From: Tenrec ecaudatus
Lineage: Eukaryota; Chordata; Mammalia; Afrosoricida; Tenrecidae
NCBI RefSeq assembly: GCF_050624435.1
Contig: NC_134539.1
Span: 46,656,001-46,720,000, forward strand
Reading direction: 5' to 3'
DNA: 64,000 nt
The position numbers and the translations under genes were made by a program. The notes under the pieces were generated by a model. That model was not told the DNA's origin, did no database searches, and saw only the letters and a list, made by a program, of their open reading frames with translations. Below, piece by piece: positions 22,718-32,999 of the stretch (position 1 is its first letter; each line of letters opens with the position of its first letter).

Positions 22718-23232
22718 GACAGGAGCTGGTGCTGTAGTAGGCCCAGGCCGGCTACTCTGCAGGAGCAAGATGAGGCTTCCCAGCCCTAGTAATCCACAGG
22801 GGCTGTTCTCCTGTCCTAGAGGGTCGCCAAGAGTCCGAGTAGGCCGGATGGCAGGGAGGTGGTTGGTAAGGAACCCAGTGATGCAGTGGTTAAGTGCTCA
22901 GTTAGAACCGCTAGCCCCTCCACAGGAGAAAGACGAGGCCGACTGATCCTATTGAGATAGGCAGCCTTGGAAAGCCTATAGGCAGCTCTACTCTGTCCTG
23001 TAGGGTCACTGTGAATCAGGATCATCAGGAAGACAGTGGGCTTGTGGGATGGTGGGGGGGGAGGGGGATCCTTTGGTGATGCAAACAGTTATGCACTCAT
23101 CTGCTAACAGAACGGTTGGAGATTTGAGTCTACCCAGAGGTGCCTAGTAAGAAACGTCCGGTGATTTGTTTCCCAGAAAACATAGACAATCCTATGGTGT
23201 ACTCCGGAGCTAGGTAGAGCCATGATTAATCA
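22718..23232 (+). mobile_element. Cluster of three AfroSINEs in the same orientation
   Basis: Copies at about 22718-22856, 22868-23041 and 23070-23232. The second begins GGAACCCAGTGATGCAGTGG. The third has GATGCAAACAGTTATGCACT and GAGTCTACCCAGAGGTGCCT, a variant head also seen in other afrotherian SINE subfamilies. Confidence 0.78.
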
Positions 23233-23267
23233 GACTTAGCTCAACTGAAAACTTTCTTTTCCCTTAT

Positions 23268-23545
23268 ATTTTTAAAAAACGTTTTATTAGGGGCTCATAC
23301 AACTCTTATCATAATCCATACATACATCAATTGTGTAAAGCACATCTATACATTCATTGCCCTCATCATTTTCGAAGCATTTGCTCTCTACTTAAGCCCT
23401 TTGCATCAGGTCTTTATTTCCCTCTCCCTCCCCACACCCCCTTCTCTCATGAGTCCTTGATAATTTATAAATGATCATTTTGTCATATCTTGCCCTGTCC
23501 GATGTCTCCCTTCACCCCCTTTTCTGTTGTCCGTCCCCCAGGGAG
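23268..23545 (-). mobile_element. LINE 3' end (family A), reverse orientation
   Basis: TTTTATTAGGGGCTCATACA at the start, then CTTATCATAATCCATACATA and the C/T-rich body. It is the clear reverse complement of the 53460-53735 element. Confidence 0.75.
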
Positions 23546-25442
23546 GATAGGGTTTTCAGTGGCCGTCTTCGTGTTTCTGTTTCACTACAGTTCACGAGCT
23601 CTCTGGTCTTTTACTTTACAGGTCATTTGACTGTAAGAAGCCACTCAGAGCTGAAGAAGGCGGCTGCCCAAAGATTGTCTGAAGGCCTGGAACTTGAGTT
23701 AAATGTCATGAACTGGGCGGGGCTTGAGTTGTCTCCCACGAAGACCAGGACTTCATGTGGGTGAAAGAAGGGTAGTGTTAGGGACATTGCAAGGACTTGT
23801 GCTCTGTCTGCTAATGGGATGAACGGAGGGTCCTGGGAAACCAGTGATGGACAAAGGACTCTGGGAGAGCTGGCTGGGTCAACACCTTCACCTTGAAGCC
23901 AGGCCCCAGTCACTTTCTGGCACAGGGCGACTGGAAGATAGTGCTGAGACGGGCTTACCCAGAGCAGCAGCCCGGATAAGACCCAAGGAGGAGTGAGTAA
24001 TCAGAAAGTCACTTGACCATCTGGAGAATAGCAAGACTCTCCCCCTTGAAAGTGCCACATAAAAAAACTAGAAGTGTTTCCCTAAGGGACACCCACGCCT
24101 CAACTCTCGAGGGGGGACCTGCATTGCCTCCAGAGCCAAGCGTATCTTATCTATGCTTACACTGTTCTTTTCAACTCAAGGGACCCAGTGAATCTCTTTT
24201 GAAGGGACTCTATGCTTTAATAAATACATGGCTGAACTCTTTGCTGCTGCTGTGTGCATGAGTTCACAGCTTGCTAGTTACCCGTGGACCACAGCCTGGG
24301 AGCCTCACCTCACAGGGAGCCGAAGGATTGTATCACAGCAGAGACTATGAGTACTATCTCAAACCCCAGCCTTTCTTTCCTGCTCAGAAATAGAACCACC
24401 GAGCTTTAGGGAGGCATGCGGCTTCTTGGAATAAAAGACCTTTCCCAGACTGCTGGGAGTAGGTACGGCTCGTGCCTCAAATTCTGATCAATGGGAGGTG
24501 AGCAGAGAGGTGTCTCCTGACCAGGACTTGTCCACAAGGGGGTGGCTTTCCTGCAACCTCCTCTTCATCCTCCTGGCTGGAACAAGTACAGGAAGGCGAT
24601 TGGTTCTCAAGGCAGAAGGTACAGTGCTCACCGGGGTTGGTAAGCAGCAACTTAGAAAGCACAGAGGGCCCTGATGATCAGAGCCATCCGGCAGCCTGCA
24701 CGAGAGGGTGACTGAGGACTGAACACTCTCTGTCCACAACTGAGGGATGGGAGGACAGAGGTTACTAAACAGTGTGCATTGGAGAGACGAGTATAGAAGA
24801 TCGAAGGCATACACCTGACTTGAACAGCGAAAACCTTATTGGTGATGCCCCTGCCGATGCATGTTGGACCTGGCCTGGTTTCCAGCATGTTCTGTTTTGC
24901 TCATATTAGGGTGTAGCTCAGAGGTGTTAAGTCTTTGGAAGGTACCCTCTTGATTTGTTGTATGTTTTCCTGTGTTTCAGTATATGACACCCAGGATTGA
25001 TGAACCTATAAGGACAGCAAGTAGAATAAGGATTTGGGGGGTGGTGTACAGTGGTGGTAGTGGTGGTGGTGTGTGTGTGTGTGTGTAAAAGGGAGGCAAT
25101 GTCAAAAAGTCCAGAAAGAAAAAAATGTTTGGAAATGGACTGTGATGGCAATTGTACAATTCTGCTTGATGTGATTGTTGAACTATGGAATGATACATGT
25201 ATTAACTCCCAATTAATAATTTTTCTAAATCAAAGGAGAAGTGTTTTTTGTTTTTTTTAAAAGAATCTAGTTTGTGTAAGTTATTACCGGCAGGGAAACC
25301 CCGGTTCTCATCTTGAATTTGCAGCCCAAGAATAAGGCAGAGAAGGGACCGAGTGTGGGACAGTGTGGAGATGGGGGGAGTGCCTCTCTGTTAAGAGTTA
25401 GTGTTTCTTACACAAACAAAGGCAAGCCAAATAAGAAAACCC
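23546..25442. other. Intergenic, mostly unassigned
   Basis: Unique or unrecognised repeat sequence. 24210-24260 has AATAAATACATGG followed by a TGCTGCTGCTG stretch, which could be the end of an LTR but is unproven. 25130-25225 is an unnamed repeat also seen reversed at 400-490. Confidence 0.4.
25050..25087. repeat. GGT/GT microsatellite
   Basis: (GGTGGT)n passing into (GT)n at 25066-25085. Confidence 0.93.
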
Positions 25443-26033
25443 TCCGTGGCAATTATATAATCTAGTGTCAATTGGGACTTGAGAGGATTAAGAGTGAAGG
25501 GGTGGAGTCTGGTCTGTCAATCATGTCATAGCCAATGAGACCTCTTTGTGGGCATGGCCTTCCTCTAAGGATTCTGGGAATTGCAGTATTTTTTCCTCCC
25601 TGGGGGCGAGATTCTCTCCCTCTTGGCTCACTCCCTTGGAGATCCTCTTCTGAAAAGACTCAAGACTCACTCCCTGCAAACCATCCCTGAGAAGCCACAT
25701 GGACCTATCCTGATGCAGCCAGAACCCCGGACCTGGAGAAGCCAGGTGGAGACCTCTGCCAGCGCTGAGATGCTTACAATGCCACTGAAGCCACAGGACT
25801 TCCCACCCACTGGCCTGTGATCTTCCTGCGTTCAGCGTCACTGCATGTGCTTCATGAGTGTGAAGAGGACTTTATAGATTGGTGTTGGACATGTGGGCTG
25901 GTATCGGACTTATGGACTTGATCTGGACTGGGCTGGGATGTTTTCTAAATGTTCAGGTGCTCTTGTATATAAACCTCTTTCTTATATACAGATGCGTGCT
26001 TATGAATTTGTTTCTCTAGTCTAACCAGACTAC
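25443..26033 (+). mobile_element. LTR-like repeat (family B), copy 3
   Basis: The longest copy (~590 bp). It begins near TGTCAATTGGGACTTGAGAG and ends AATTTGTTTCTCTAGTCTAA. TATATAAACCTCTTTCTTAT lies 50 bp from the end, where a promoter or poly(A) region of an LTR would sit. Confidence 0.65.
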
Positions 26034-26419
26034 CACCCCCTCCAGGAAAGCCAGACTCACTGTCAGAAGAAAAGGTCACCAGACAATAAGGGTTACTGAG
26101 TGTCATTGTTTTTATGTGGATCATATCGCTTTTCAGCACAGTCACTGACAAAAACCATTCCAGAATGAAAAAGCACTCCAGACTTACAGGAAAAACATAT
26201 TGCCCATCAATTATTTTTTAATACAACATAATACAAGTCCTTTGGTTGCTCCAAACAGAACCTGAATCACAAAGATGGCGGGACCACCTGGCCATCAGGC
26301 ACACCTGCATTTGGTTGTGCCGCTGTCTCTGCTGAGACTGTTCTCAGCTTCGGATGAGACAGGGACTGGAGGGTGGCCATGCTTACCGCCGCATCTGGTG
26401 GTGCCCAGGTCTGCGGGAC

Positions 26420-26516
26420 CATCCGGGGTGACAGCAGCTATACAGCTTTGATTTAGGATTAGTTCGGCTTCCTGGAATTTCAAACTCCCCCACTTCGGAA
26501 AGAACCAAAGAGCTCA
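26420..26516 (+). repeat. Unnamed ~100-bp repeat, copy 1
   Basis: Shares order and sequence with 37103-37204, ending ACCAAAGAGCTCACC here and GCAAAGAGCTCACC there. Probably an old interspersed repeat. It was not identified. Confidence 0.55.
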
Positions 26517-26569
26517 CCAAGTCTAGCCCAATCTTCCTCTTCCACAGATGTGGGCCAAAGGTTGACAAA

Positions 26570-28339
26570 TTTGTCCTGGGCTAGGTGGTGTACTCCAATC
26601 CCCACCAATCTTCATGGCCTCTAAAGGATGGAGCAGCCTGTGGCTTGCCCTCCAACGACAATTTCTGAGGAAGGAAAATGTGAACCAGCAACCCAGCATC
26701 TACACTTTGCAAGGCAGAGACCGCAGGATCCATGACGCAATTGAACACTGAGAAAACATCCTACCCCCACCTCAACTGCAGTGACCTTTCCGCGGGGCAT
26801 ACCCCAAGAGCGGGCTCTTGAGAGGGACGCTGGCTGCGCTCTCCCGTCTTCATTAGCTCAGCCCAACCACCCAGCTCATTACACTTCTACCCGCCAGCAC
26901 GTAGGCTGTAAATGCTTTCTCTGTTCACACCCTGCCGGATTTCTCAGGCAAAATATTTATCCCGATTCTGACGAAGTTCTCCAAGGAGGGCTGGAAAAGC
27001 CTCCGTGAGCCGAAGTGTCCGGGTGGTGAAACAGGAAGGGTGAGCTCCAGGCCTGACGGGGAATCGCTGCAGTGTTTACCTGATCGTTTGACCCTGGGAA
27101 GCATCACTCGCCTGGTACTTTCCCATTACTTCATGGGTTCTGCTCCTGGCAACACCGGCGCCATCTGCAGTGTTGGAAAGCACACTGGCAGGGAAAGCTG
27201 GCTGCAGGCTTCCGTAAGCTCCATAGAAATGTACGTAACAATAGTAGCATATCTGCAGCCCTTTAAATAGCTTATTTATTTTTTAAAAATACAGAACCTG
27301 CCAAAGCAGAAACCTGCTTAAGGCGGGAATCTGTCGGAGAAAAACTCAACTATTTTCCATGGAAACCAGTGGTTTTGAGGAGCGTGGTTAAGACTGCACC
27401 GAGAATGAGGCAGAGAACTTGTGGGATGGGCCGGGGGCAGCCCCGCAGTGTTCTGGCTCCCAGGCACAATCACCCTTTCAGGCTTCTAGCACACAGGGGC
27501 GGTGCATTTCCGCCACATAGCTCCCGTTTGCAAAGTACCCCGATGGCATGTTTTACAGTTCTGCCAACGTGGCTCCCCTTCAAACCCGTTTAAAAAATGT
27601 TTACTTCTTTTTGGGTGTGTGTGTGCTTGGCTGATAACATTTTCTCTAAGGTTGATTGGAAGCAAGACACTGGTTTAACAGGCTGCTGTGCTCTGGCTTG
27701 GCCTAGATGAGCAGTATCTCCTACAGAAAACCCAGACGATTCTGTTAGTTTGGTATATTTGAGGGCTGGCTGTTTCAAGGGACCCACCTATCATAATGCC
27801 GGTTATGTTCCTGCTGATGAAAAGTTACATTCATTACATGATATTCTTCAATCCCCAGACTCAACCTAGTGCGAGAGCCTTGTCCCTCCTGTCTTACAGA
27901 TGAGGGATCAAGGCAGAGTCCTCCTGTGACTATCTGGGACCGAGTAGGGGCAAGGACCACATCTATTCCTTCCATCCTGGTGTTCCTGCTGCACTCTGCT
28001 AGCCATTTCCCCTTCACGGTACAGGGGTGCAGCACCAGTAAACACCTCCCTGTCACTGTTCCCATGGAGCACTGCAGTTTGGGTGGGGAAAAGACCGAGA
28101 GTTTGCGAGTAAGCAAGCAGGGTCTGGAGATAAAGGGGCCTTAGAAACCCGGCCCTGCTGGATGGGCCTCTATCCATCTTGCAAGCAGGAAGCTACTCAA
28201 TTGGTCCAGATTTGCTGAATGGCAAACTGGCTTCATTTCCGAGCTCCATGGTATGAAAGCACCCCTTTTCTAGAAAGATTGTTCACAGCCTGACTTAGCT
28301 TCCTCCTCGGGGTACACAGAAACTGCTATTGAAAAATGC
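26570..28339. other. PTPN3 3' flank, nothing firm
   Basis: Unique sequence, low in SINEs. A minus-strand AATAAA occurs at 27275-27280, so a longer alternative PTPN3 3' UTR is possible. Confidence 0.4.
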
Positions 28340-28360
28340 CACCTTAAAACTTTCACGTAA

Positions 28361-28366
28361 TTTATT
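28361..28366 (-). terminator. PTPN3: Candidate poly(A) signal AATAAA
   Basis: AATAAA on the gene strand, about 1.39 kb beyond the stop. Downstream sequence is TTTTTC-, TTTCTGTGT-like and T/G-rich, as expected for a cleavage region. It could be one of several alternative sites. Confidence 0.4.
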
Positions 28367-29306
28367 TTCCTTAAATAATAATGCGCTACAATCCTGTCAC
28401 AGATTAAAAAAAGAAAAAAATTTAAACACAGTATTAACAAAGGCAGACTTCTTTAAGGACAATCAAACTCATGGTGTACTTAGAATAAATTAACATCAAA
28501 TGGCGTGTATGTTCAGACAGCCTGATCTTCTCCTTTGAAATGAAATGGAGACCATTGCAACGCAGGGTGAATGCACACGTTTGTTCTTCTATACAGAGAC
28601 TCATTCTTTACCTCAACTCGACTGCCGCGTGAATCGCGTGAGGAATCCTGAGAGCTACTCACCCCTGGGCGCAGCGCCCACACACATGCACACCCCCCCC
28701 CCCCACAAGGCCCTCCAGAAGCGTGGATCAACGACGAGCTCTTTCCAGGAAGGGCCGCAGATTCTGAATTTTTAGATGATGTCACCCCGTGTGTCCCCCC
28801 CCCCCCAAAGAATCATCATGTTTCAAGTGTAATAGCTTGAAGCAGCAGCAATACATGGAGTAGATTCAGTAGTAAGTGATTCCAGTCCTGGGTTCTGAGT
28901 GGACAGTTAGCGGGTGCAGAGGCCAGAGACACCTGGTTCTCAAACTGACCAACAGGACAATGGCAAGACGCCGGGAGGCCGAGTTCTCGGAGTCTCGGCT
29001 GGAAGGTCGCCCGGACGTAGCGTTGCTATTCCGGTGCAGGCACTGCGAAGGGACCTGAAGAGGGTGGCGAGTGCAGAGGGGAAACGGGCAAGGGGGTGGG
29101 GAGAAGGGGGTCTGAGGATGATTCTCAGAAGCACAACCACCACCAGAAGAGGGACAAAGGGGGTGGGTGGGAGGAGGGGGCAGGAAAAAGCACTGCCCGA
29201 AACTCACCCTGCTGTTGTAGGACATTTATCAGGGCTCCTTAGCATCGGAGCTGCGCACTCAAATTTCCAGCCCCAATAAGCAGCACACAAAGCCTGGCCC
29301 TTGCAT

Positions 29307-29307
<1 letters not shown>

Positions 29308-29379
<72 letters not shown>

Positions 29380-29380
29380 T
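29308..29380. repeat. (CA)n microsatellite, interrupted
   Basis: Alternating CA over about 70 bases with a short CGCGCG interruption at 29351-29360. It lies inside the presumed PTPN3 3' UTR, where it would be transcribed as UG repeats. Confidence 0.95.
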
Positions 29381-29748
29381 CCGTGCAACCCTAAACCACA
29401 CAGTGTGTTTCGGGCAGATCAGCAGCACCCCTGGTGTGCTTTCTGTTTCGCCCAAGGGTGGCTTCTGGGGGTAGGGTCATGTCTGGGTAGAAGGCAGTAG
29501 GACAGGCCCCAAACGGAGATACCCCTTATCTCTCAGGGGTCGAAGTGATGCTATAGAGAACAGCATGCAGTATCTACACGGCTCCTATGCACATGATACT
29601 TTCCTACAGCAAGCTAAAGTGCCTGGGTTCGAACGCGCTCATTCCTTCCCCACAGCCCACGTAGCTTCCTCTTGCTGCGGCCAGGGAGAAGGTCCGTCCT
29701 TGAGGAGGGGGCCTTGGGAAAGAGGAATGAATTGCTTTCACGGGTGTC

Positions 29749-29826
29749 TTAGCTGGGATCCAGCATTTGGATGGAGCCTTCGTCATACACACGCAGAATC
29801 GCTTCACACACAAACTTGTATTGGCT
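29749..29826 (-). CDS. PTPN3: PTPN3 terminal coding exon with stop codon (78 bp)
   Basis: Encodes [17 protein letters not shown] and SIQMLDPS, then a TAA stop. SQYKF finishes the Q-loop of the phosphatase. The last residues differ slightly from human as I remember it (YEEGLVQMLDPS), with Asp for Glu and Ser-Ile for Leu-Val. The acceptor is CTTTCCAG|AGC. It was found by its homology to the known C-terminus and lies 1.97 kb from the preceding exon. Confidence 0.96.
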   Translation of the reverse strand, partial: SQYKFVCEAILRVYDEGSIQMLDPS

Positions 29827-30794
29827 CTGGAAAGAAAATACAGCAAGCTGTCAGGTCAGGCAGCCCCCAGAGTGCGGCACGAACCATGCACGGGACCGCG
29901 CCAACCCACCCAGCGCCAGCGCCGGCCTGGGGCAGAGGTGCGGTACACGGCTGCCAGGGAAGTGTACAAGCAAGTCCCATGAACAAGCAAGTCCCAGCGG
30001 CTGAGACTGGGGTGCTCTGAGAAAGGTGGGTAATGGGTCTGGGGAATGCAGGAGAGGGGAAACTCGCTGCCTGTGGGCCGCAGGGGAGGCTGCTCAGCAG
30101 GGGGATTCCACGCTGGGCAGGGAGAGCTGTGTAAGGAACGTGGAGGTGCTCTGCGGGGGTTCCCGGGTAGACAGGTCACCCTGGTGGCTTGGTTTCACTG
30201 CTGCTGGCATGGAGGCGCCCCGTGACTCTGCTGGGAGCGGGCTCTAAGTAGCCTGTACCCAGTTTCCTCTGGGCTTTACCCCAGGCACCCTTCCCTGGAC
30301 CGATCTTGTCTGTCTCCTGCCGGGATAGATCACGGTGGTGAAAACCACTGCCGTGCGAGGCCCCTCAGGCTGGGCTCGCCATCCTGGCCCTGAAGGCTTG
30401 GTGTGGGAGGGGCAGAGCCTGCACAGGTAGGCTGCCACCTGGTTGTGGGAGACCTGGTCTGGGGAACCCTGCCCCAGACAGAGTAGAACTACTCCTTGGA
30501 AGCTTCACCAGTGTAAACTTTCCAGCAGAGATGGCCTCAGCTTTCCCCTATAGGAGGCAGCCAACCTGGTCGGCAGTCAAGTGATTGACCCTCTGTGCCA
30601 CTAGGGCCCTTGTGCTGGACGAGGGGCTTGGGTTGCCTCTTACAGAGGACCACAGCCAATGAAAGCTGTGATGCGAAATAAGGCCTTTACCATGGCGTGG
30701 TATCCAAGACACCGACGATAAGGATGTGTCCAGGCTAAAGGAAAGCGTTTCCGACTGAGCTTTATAAGCTTGAGAATTGACCAAGGTCAGCAGA

Positions 30795-30936
30795 GGAGGC
30801 CTGGTGGTAGCATGGTTATTGGACCACTATTCCCAAGGTCCAGCTCTTGTGCGGTAGAAAGATGAGAACAGGGCAGGACCACCCTGCTTCAGAGGGTTGC
30901 TAGGAGTTAGGCATCGACTTGATGGCAGTGAGTAGT
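30795..30936 (+). mobile_element. AfroSINE in the last PTPN3 intron
   Basis: GGAGGCCTGGTGGTAGCATG head, then tail GGCATCGACTTGATGGCAGT. Another short reverse scrap lies at ~30565-30612. Confidence 0.75.
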
Positions 30937-31327
30937 GTTTTGTTAAGTTTTTTGGGTTTTTCTAACCAGCAATAGGTTCTGTCATATCACAGACCAGGGC
31001 AGAGAACAAGCCTTTTTTCTTTTCATCAGACTTAGAAATACACAGAAATCCACGAGAACTCACAATCTCTTAGGGAAATCTGATAACCTTTGCCCAGAAG
31101 TCTGGAGGACGTAGAACTGGCTGGTACACTAACTTCTTCTCGTCCATCCCTGGGATGTGCCCGAGATCACACCCTCAGGAAGTCTTCCTTAAGCTCTTCA
31201 AGTCTGCACTAGGTGACCTTCGGTCCAATCCTCACACCTCCACGATGGCCCTCATCACTGACGGACTGACAGGGGAAGGCTGCATGTATGTATGGACGGA
31301 TGAAAGACGTGGCATGGTCCCCATTTT

Positions 31328-31720
31328 TCAGATGAGGAGTCTGAGGCTTGGAGAGAGGTTAAGGGGCTATTCTAAGGCTGCCCAGTATGGGGAGAGGCCT
31401 GAATTACCATCTGTCCACACTGTCCCTCGAGTAGATCTGGGGGGGGGAGCGTATAGACGTTGTCAGAAGCAAGATCTCAGGTGCTTCGCAGTGGGAGAGA
31501 GCCCAGAGCAGGAGGGAGAGGGCTGTGTGGAAGCAGGTGCGATCCTCCTGGTGGGCCTTTGCTTTCTTCAGGTTGCTCAGTTCCACAGCACACAATCAGA
31601 GCTGCTCCCCGATCGAGGAGGAGACTGCAGCGTGGGCTCTGGAATGGCTCGGCCTGCCACCAGCTCTGTGACTTTGGACGAGGGGCTCAATCCCTCCAGC
31701 CCCAGGTTTCTGCCCTGCAG
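31328..31720. mobile_element. Two MIR remnants
   Basis: 31330-31390 reads CAGATGAGGAGTCTGAGGCT (reverse MIR). 31630-31720 reads CTCTGTGACTTTGGACGAGG (forward MIR). They lie inside a long but non-coding open frame. Confidence 0.65.
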
Positions 31721-31798
31721 AGCCCTCCGGACAGGCTGGTCCAGGGTCAGCGCTCAAGAGGTGACGGCCACTATATTTGGGACTGAAGTTCTACTCAC

Positions 31799-31934
31799 TG
31801 ATGTCTGCACCATCATGGCACGCTGGTCTCGCATTCTCCGGACAATGTCCAGGGGGCACACGGGCAGCTTCCTCTCTATTAAGCACATGGCTGTCTCCAT
31901 TGTGACCAGCACACCAGTTCGGCCTATCCCAGCA
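31799..31934 (-). CDS. PTPN3: PTPN3 exon: phosphatase P-loop (136 bp)
   Basis: Starts with the last base of the split Ser codon, then [40 protein letters not shown] and [12 protein letters not shown] completes HC(X5)R, with the invariant Arg that binds phosphate. QTS begins the Q-loop motif finished in the next exon (QTSSQYKF). AMMVQTS marks PTPN3 against PTPN4 (AMMIQTP as I recall). Splice sites are CTCCAG|TGC and TCA|GTGAGT. Confidence 0.97.
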
Positions 31935-32360
31935 CTGGAGAGGTGAGATACGGTGGGATTTAGCGTTTGCCCAGACAGCTCCTCCACCCAGGCCAGCAGA
32001 AGCCCCACAGGTTCCCCCGATTACTCTGCTAGAACTGTCCTCCCGAGCCTATCCTCATGTGTCCTGAGGTCGAGGGCCTTAAAGACCAATGGAAAGAGAT
32101 CCACCACCAAGGGCAAAGCCCACCTCCCCCTTCTTAGTCCCATCTGCTGTGCAGCTCAGCCAGCTCAAGGACAAAGGCAAAGATGAGCACGGGGGTCTCG
32201 CCCTCTGTTCTGCATCGCATTGAAGAGATCAATGAAATTCCAAACAGGGCACACAGCCCTACAGGGTTGAGGGTGTGTCTGGTGCCCACCCACTTTCTCC
32301 AGGCCTTTCCTAAGGAAGACCTATTTGAAAAGCAAAAACAACAAAACCCGATCACAGCAC

Positions 32361-32506
32361 CTGCAGTGAACCAAGACAGGTTCGCCGTCTCCTCTCAGGG
32401 ACCGCATATAGTTCACAAATTCCAGAAAATCTGCGGAGTCATCGGGAACGCCGTGGTCCGGCCAGGCCACGTACTGGAGATGAGTGACGGTGTGCTCTTC
32501 TCCTGT
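32361..32506 (-). CDS. PTPN3: PTPN3 exon: WPD loop and catalytic cysteine (146 bp)
   Basis: Encodes [40 protein letters not shown] and GEPVLVHC, plus AG of a split Ser codon. WPDHGVP is the mobile WPD loop carrying the general acid Asp (Asp811 in human). VHC ends with the nucleophilic Cys (Cys842 in human). The signature [10 protein letters not shown] is split by the intron within its Ser codon. Splice sites are CTTCCCAG|ACA and TGCAG|GTGCTG. Both catalytic residues are intact. Confidence 0.97.
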
Positions 32507-32861
32507 CTGGGAAGACACACTTGTGAATCAAATCAGGAGTGTGTGCGGCCCCCGGGCTGCCTCCTGACCCTCTTTTCCCTCGGTGCCCGGTCCTGATGTG
32601 GCCTCTGCCCCTGCTGTGGGCCTCCTGCTCGACTCCCCACCCCAAAGGACTGCACCCCAGACCACGTCTGCCCACAGCAACTCTGCTGGCTGGGTCCTGC
32701 AGTACTGGCCTTGATGAGATCAGTCGTATTACAGAAATGCTTGCCCGAGAGGATGCAGAGCAGAGACCCACCGTCAGAGCACAAGCAGGGGTCACTGAGC
32801 TGTGTCACCCCCCCACCTCCACCTCATCCCACCCCCAGCCTCCCCTCGGGGTGCTGCTCAC

Positions 32862-32990
32862 CTCGCTGTTGGTGACCAGCATTTCCCGGAACACGTAGGC
32901 AATGGTGCAGTCCTCCGACTGGCACCGGATGTGGAAGGCGCCGTGCTCCACGACGCTCGGAGGGTCAGGCCAGTACTGGTGACATTTGGT
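32862..32990 (-). CDS. PTPN3: PTPN3 exon: central phosphatase domain (129 bp)
   Basis: Forty-three codons in phase 0: [40 protein letters not shown] and NSE. KCHQYWP is PTP motif 4-like, and the rest is the variable beta-sheet region before the WPD loop. Splice sites are CTTACAG|ACC and GAG|GTGAGC. No frameshift or stop is present. Confidence 0.96.
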
Positions 32991-32999
32991 CTGTAAGGG

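Larger units (their letters stand above)
28340..29748 (-). other. PTPN3: Probable PTPN3 3' UTR
   Basis: Sequence after the stop codon on the gene strand. It is largely free of AfroSINEs and includes a long TG run (29308-29346 and flank). An AATAAA hexamer lies at 28361-28366 (minus strand), with T/G-rich sequence a few tens of bases further on, which suits a poly(A) site near 28340. Another AATAAA occurs at 27275-27280. The UTR end is inference; no transcript data are visible. Confidence 0.45.

Noticed and set aside
1..26000. Possible CRISPR array, prokaryotic operon or defence system
   Set aside because: No operon-like coding, no evenly spaced palindromic repeats with unique spacers; splice-bearing exons and SINEs show a mammalian genome.
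31155..31946. 263-codon open frame on the + strand
   Set aside because: It is antisense to the PTPN3 P-loop exon and runs through two MIR remnants; the translation has no recognisable domain.
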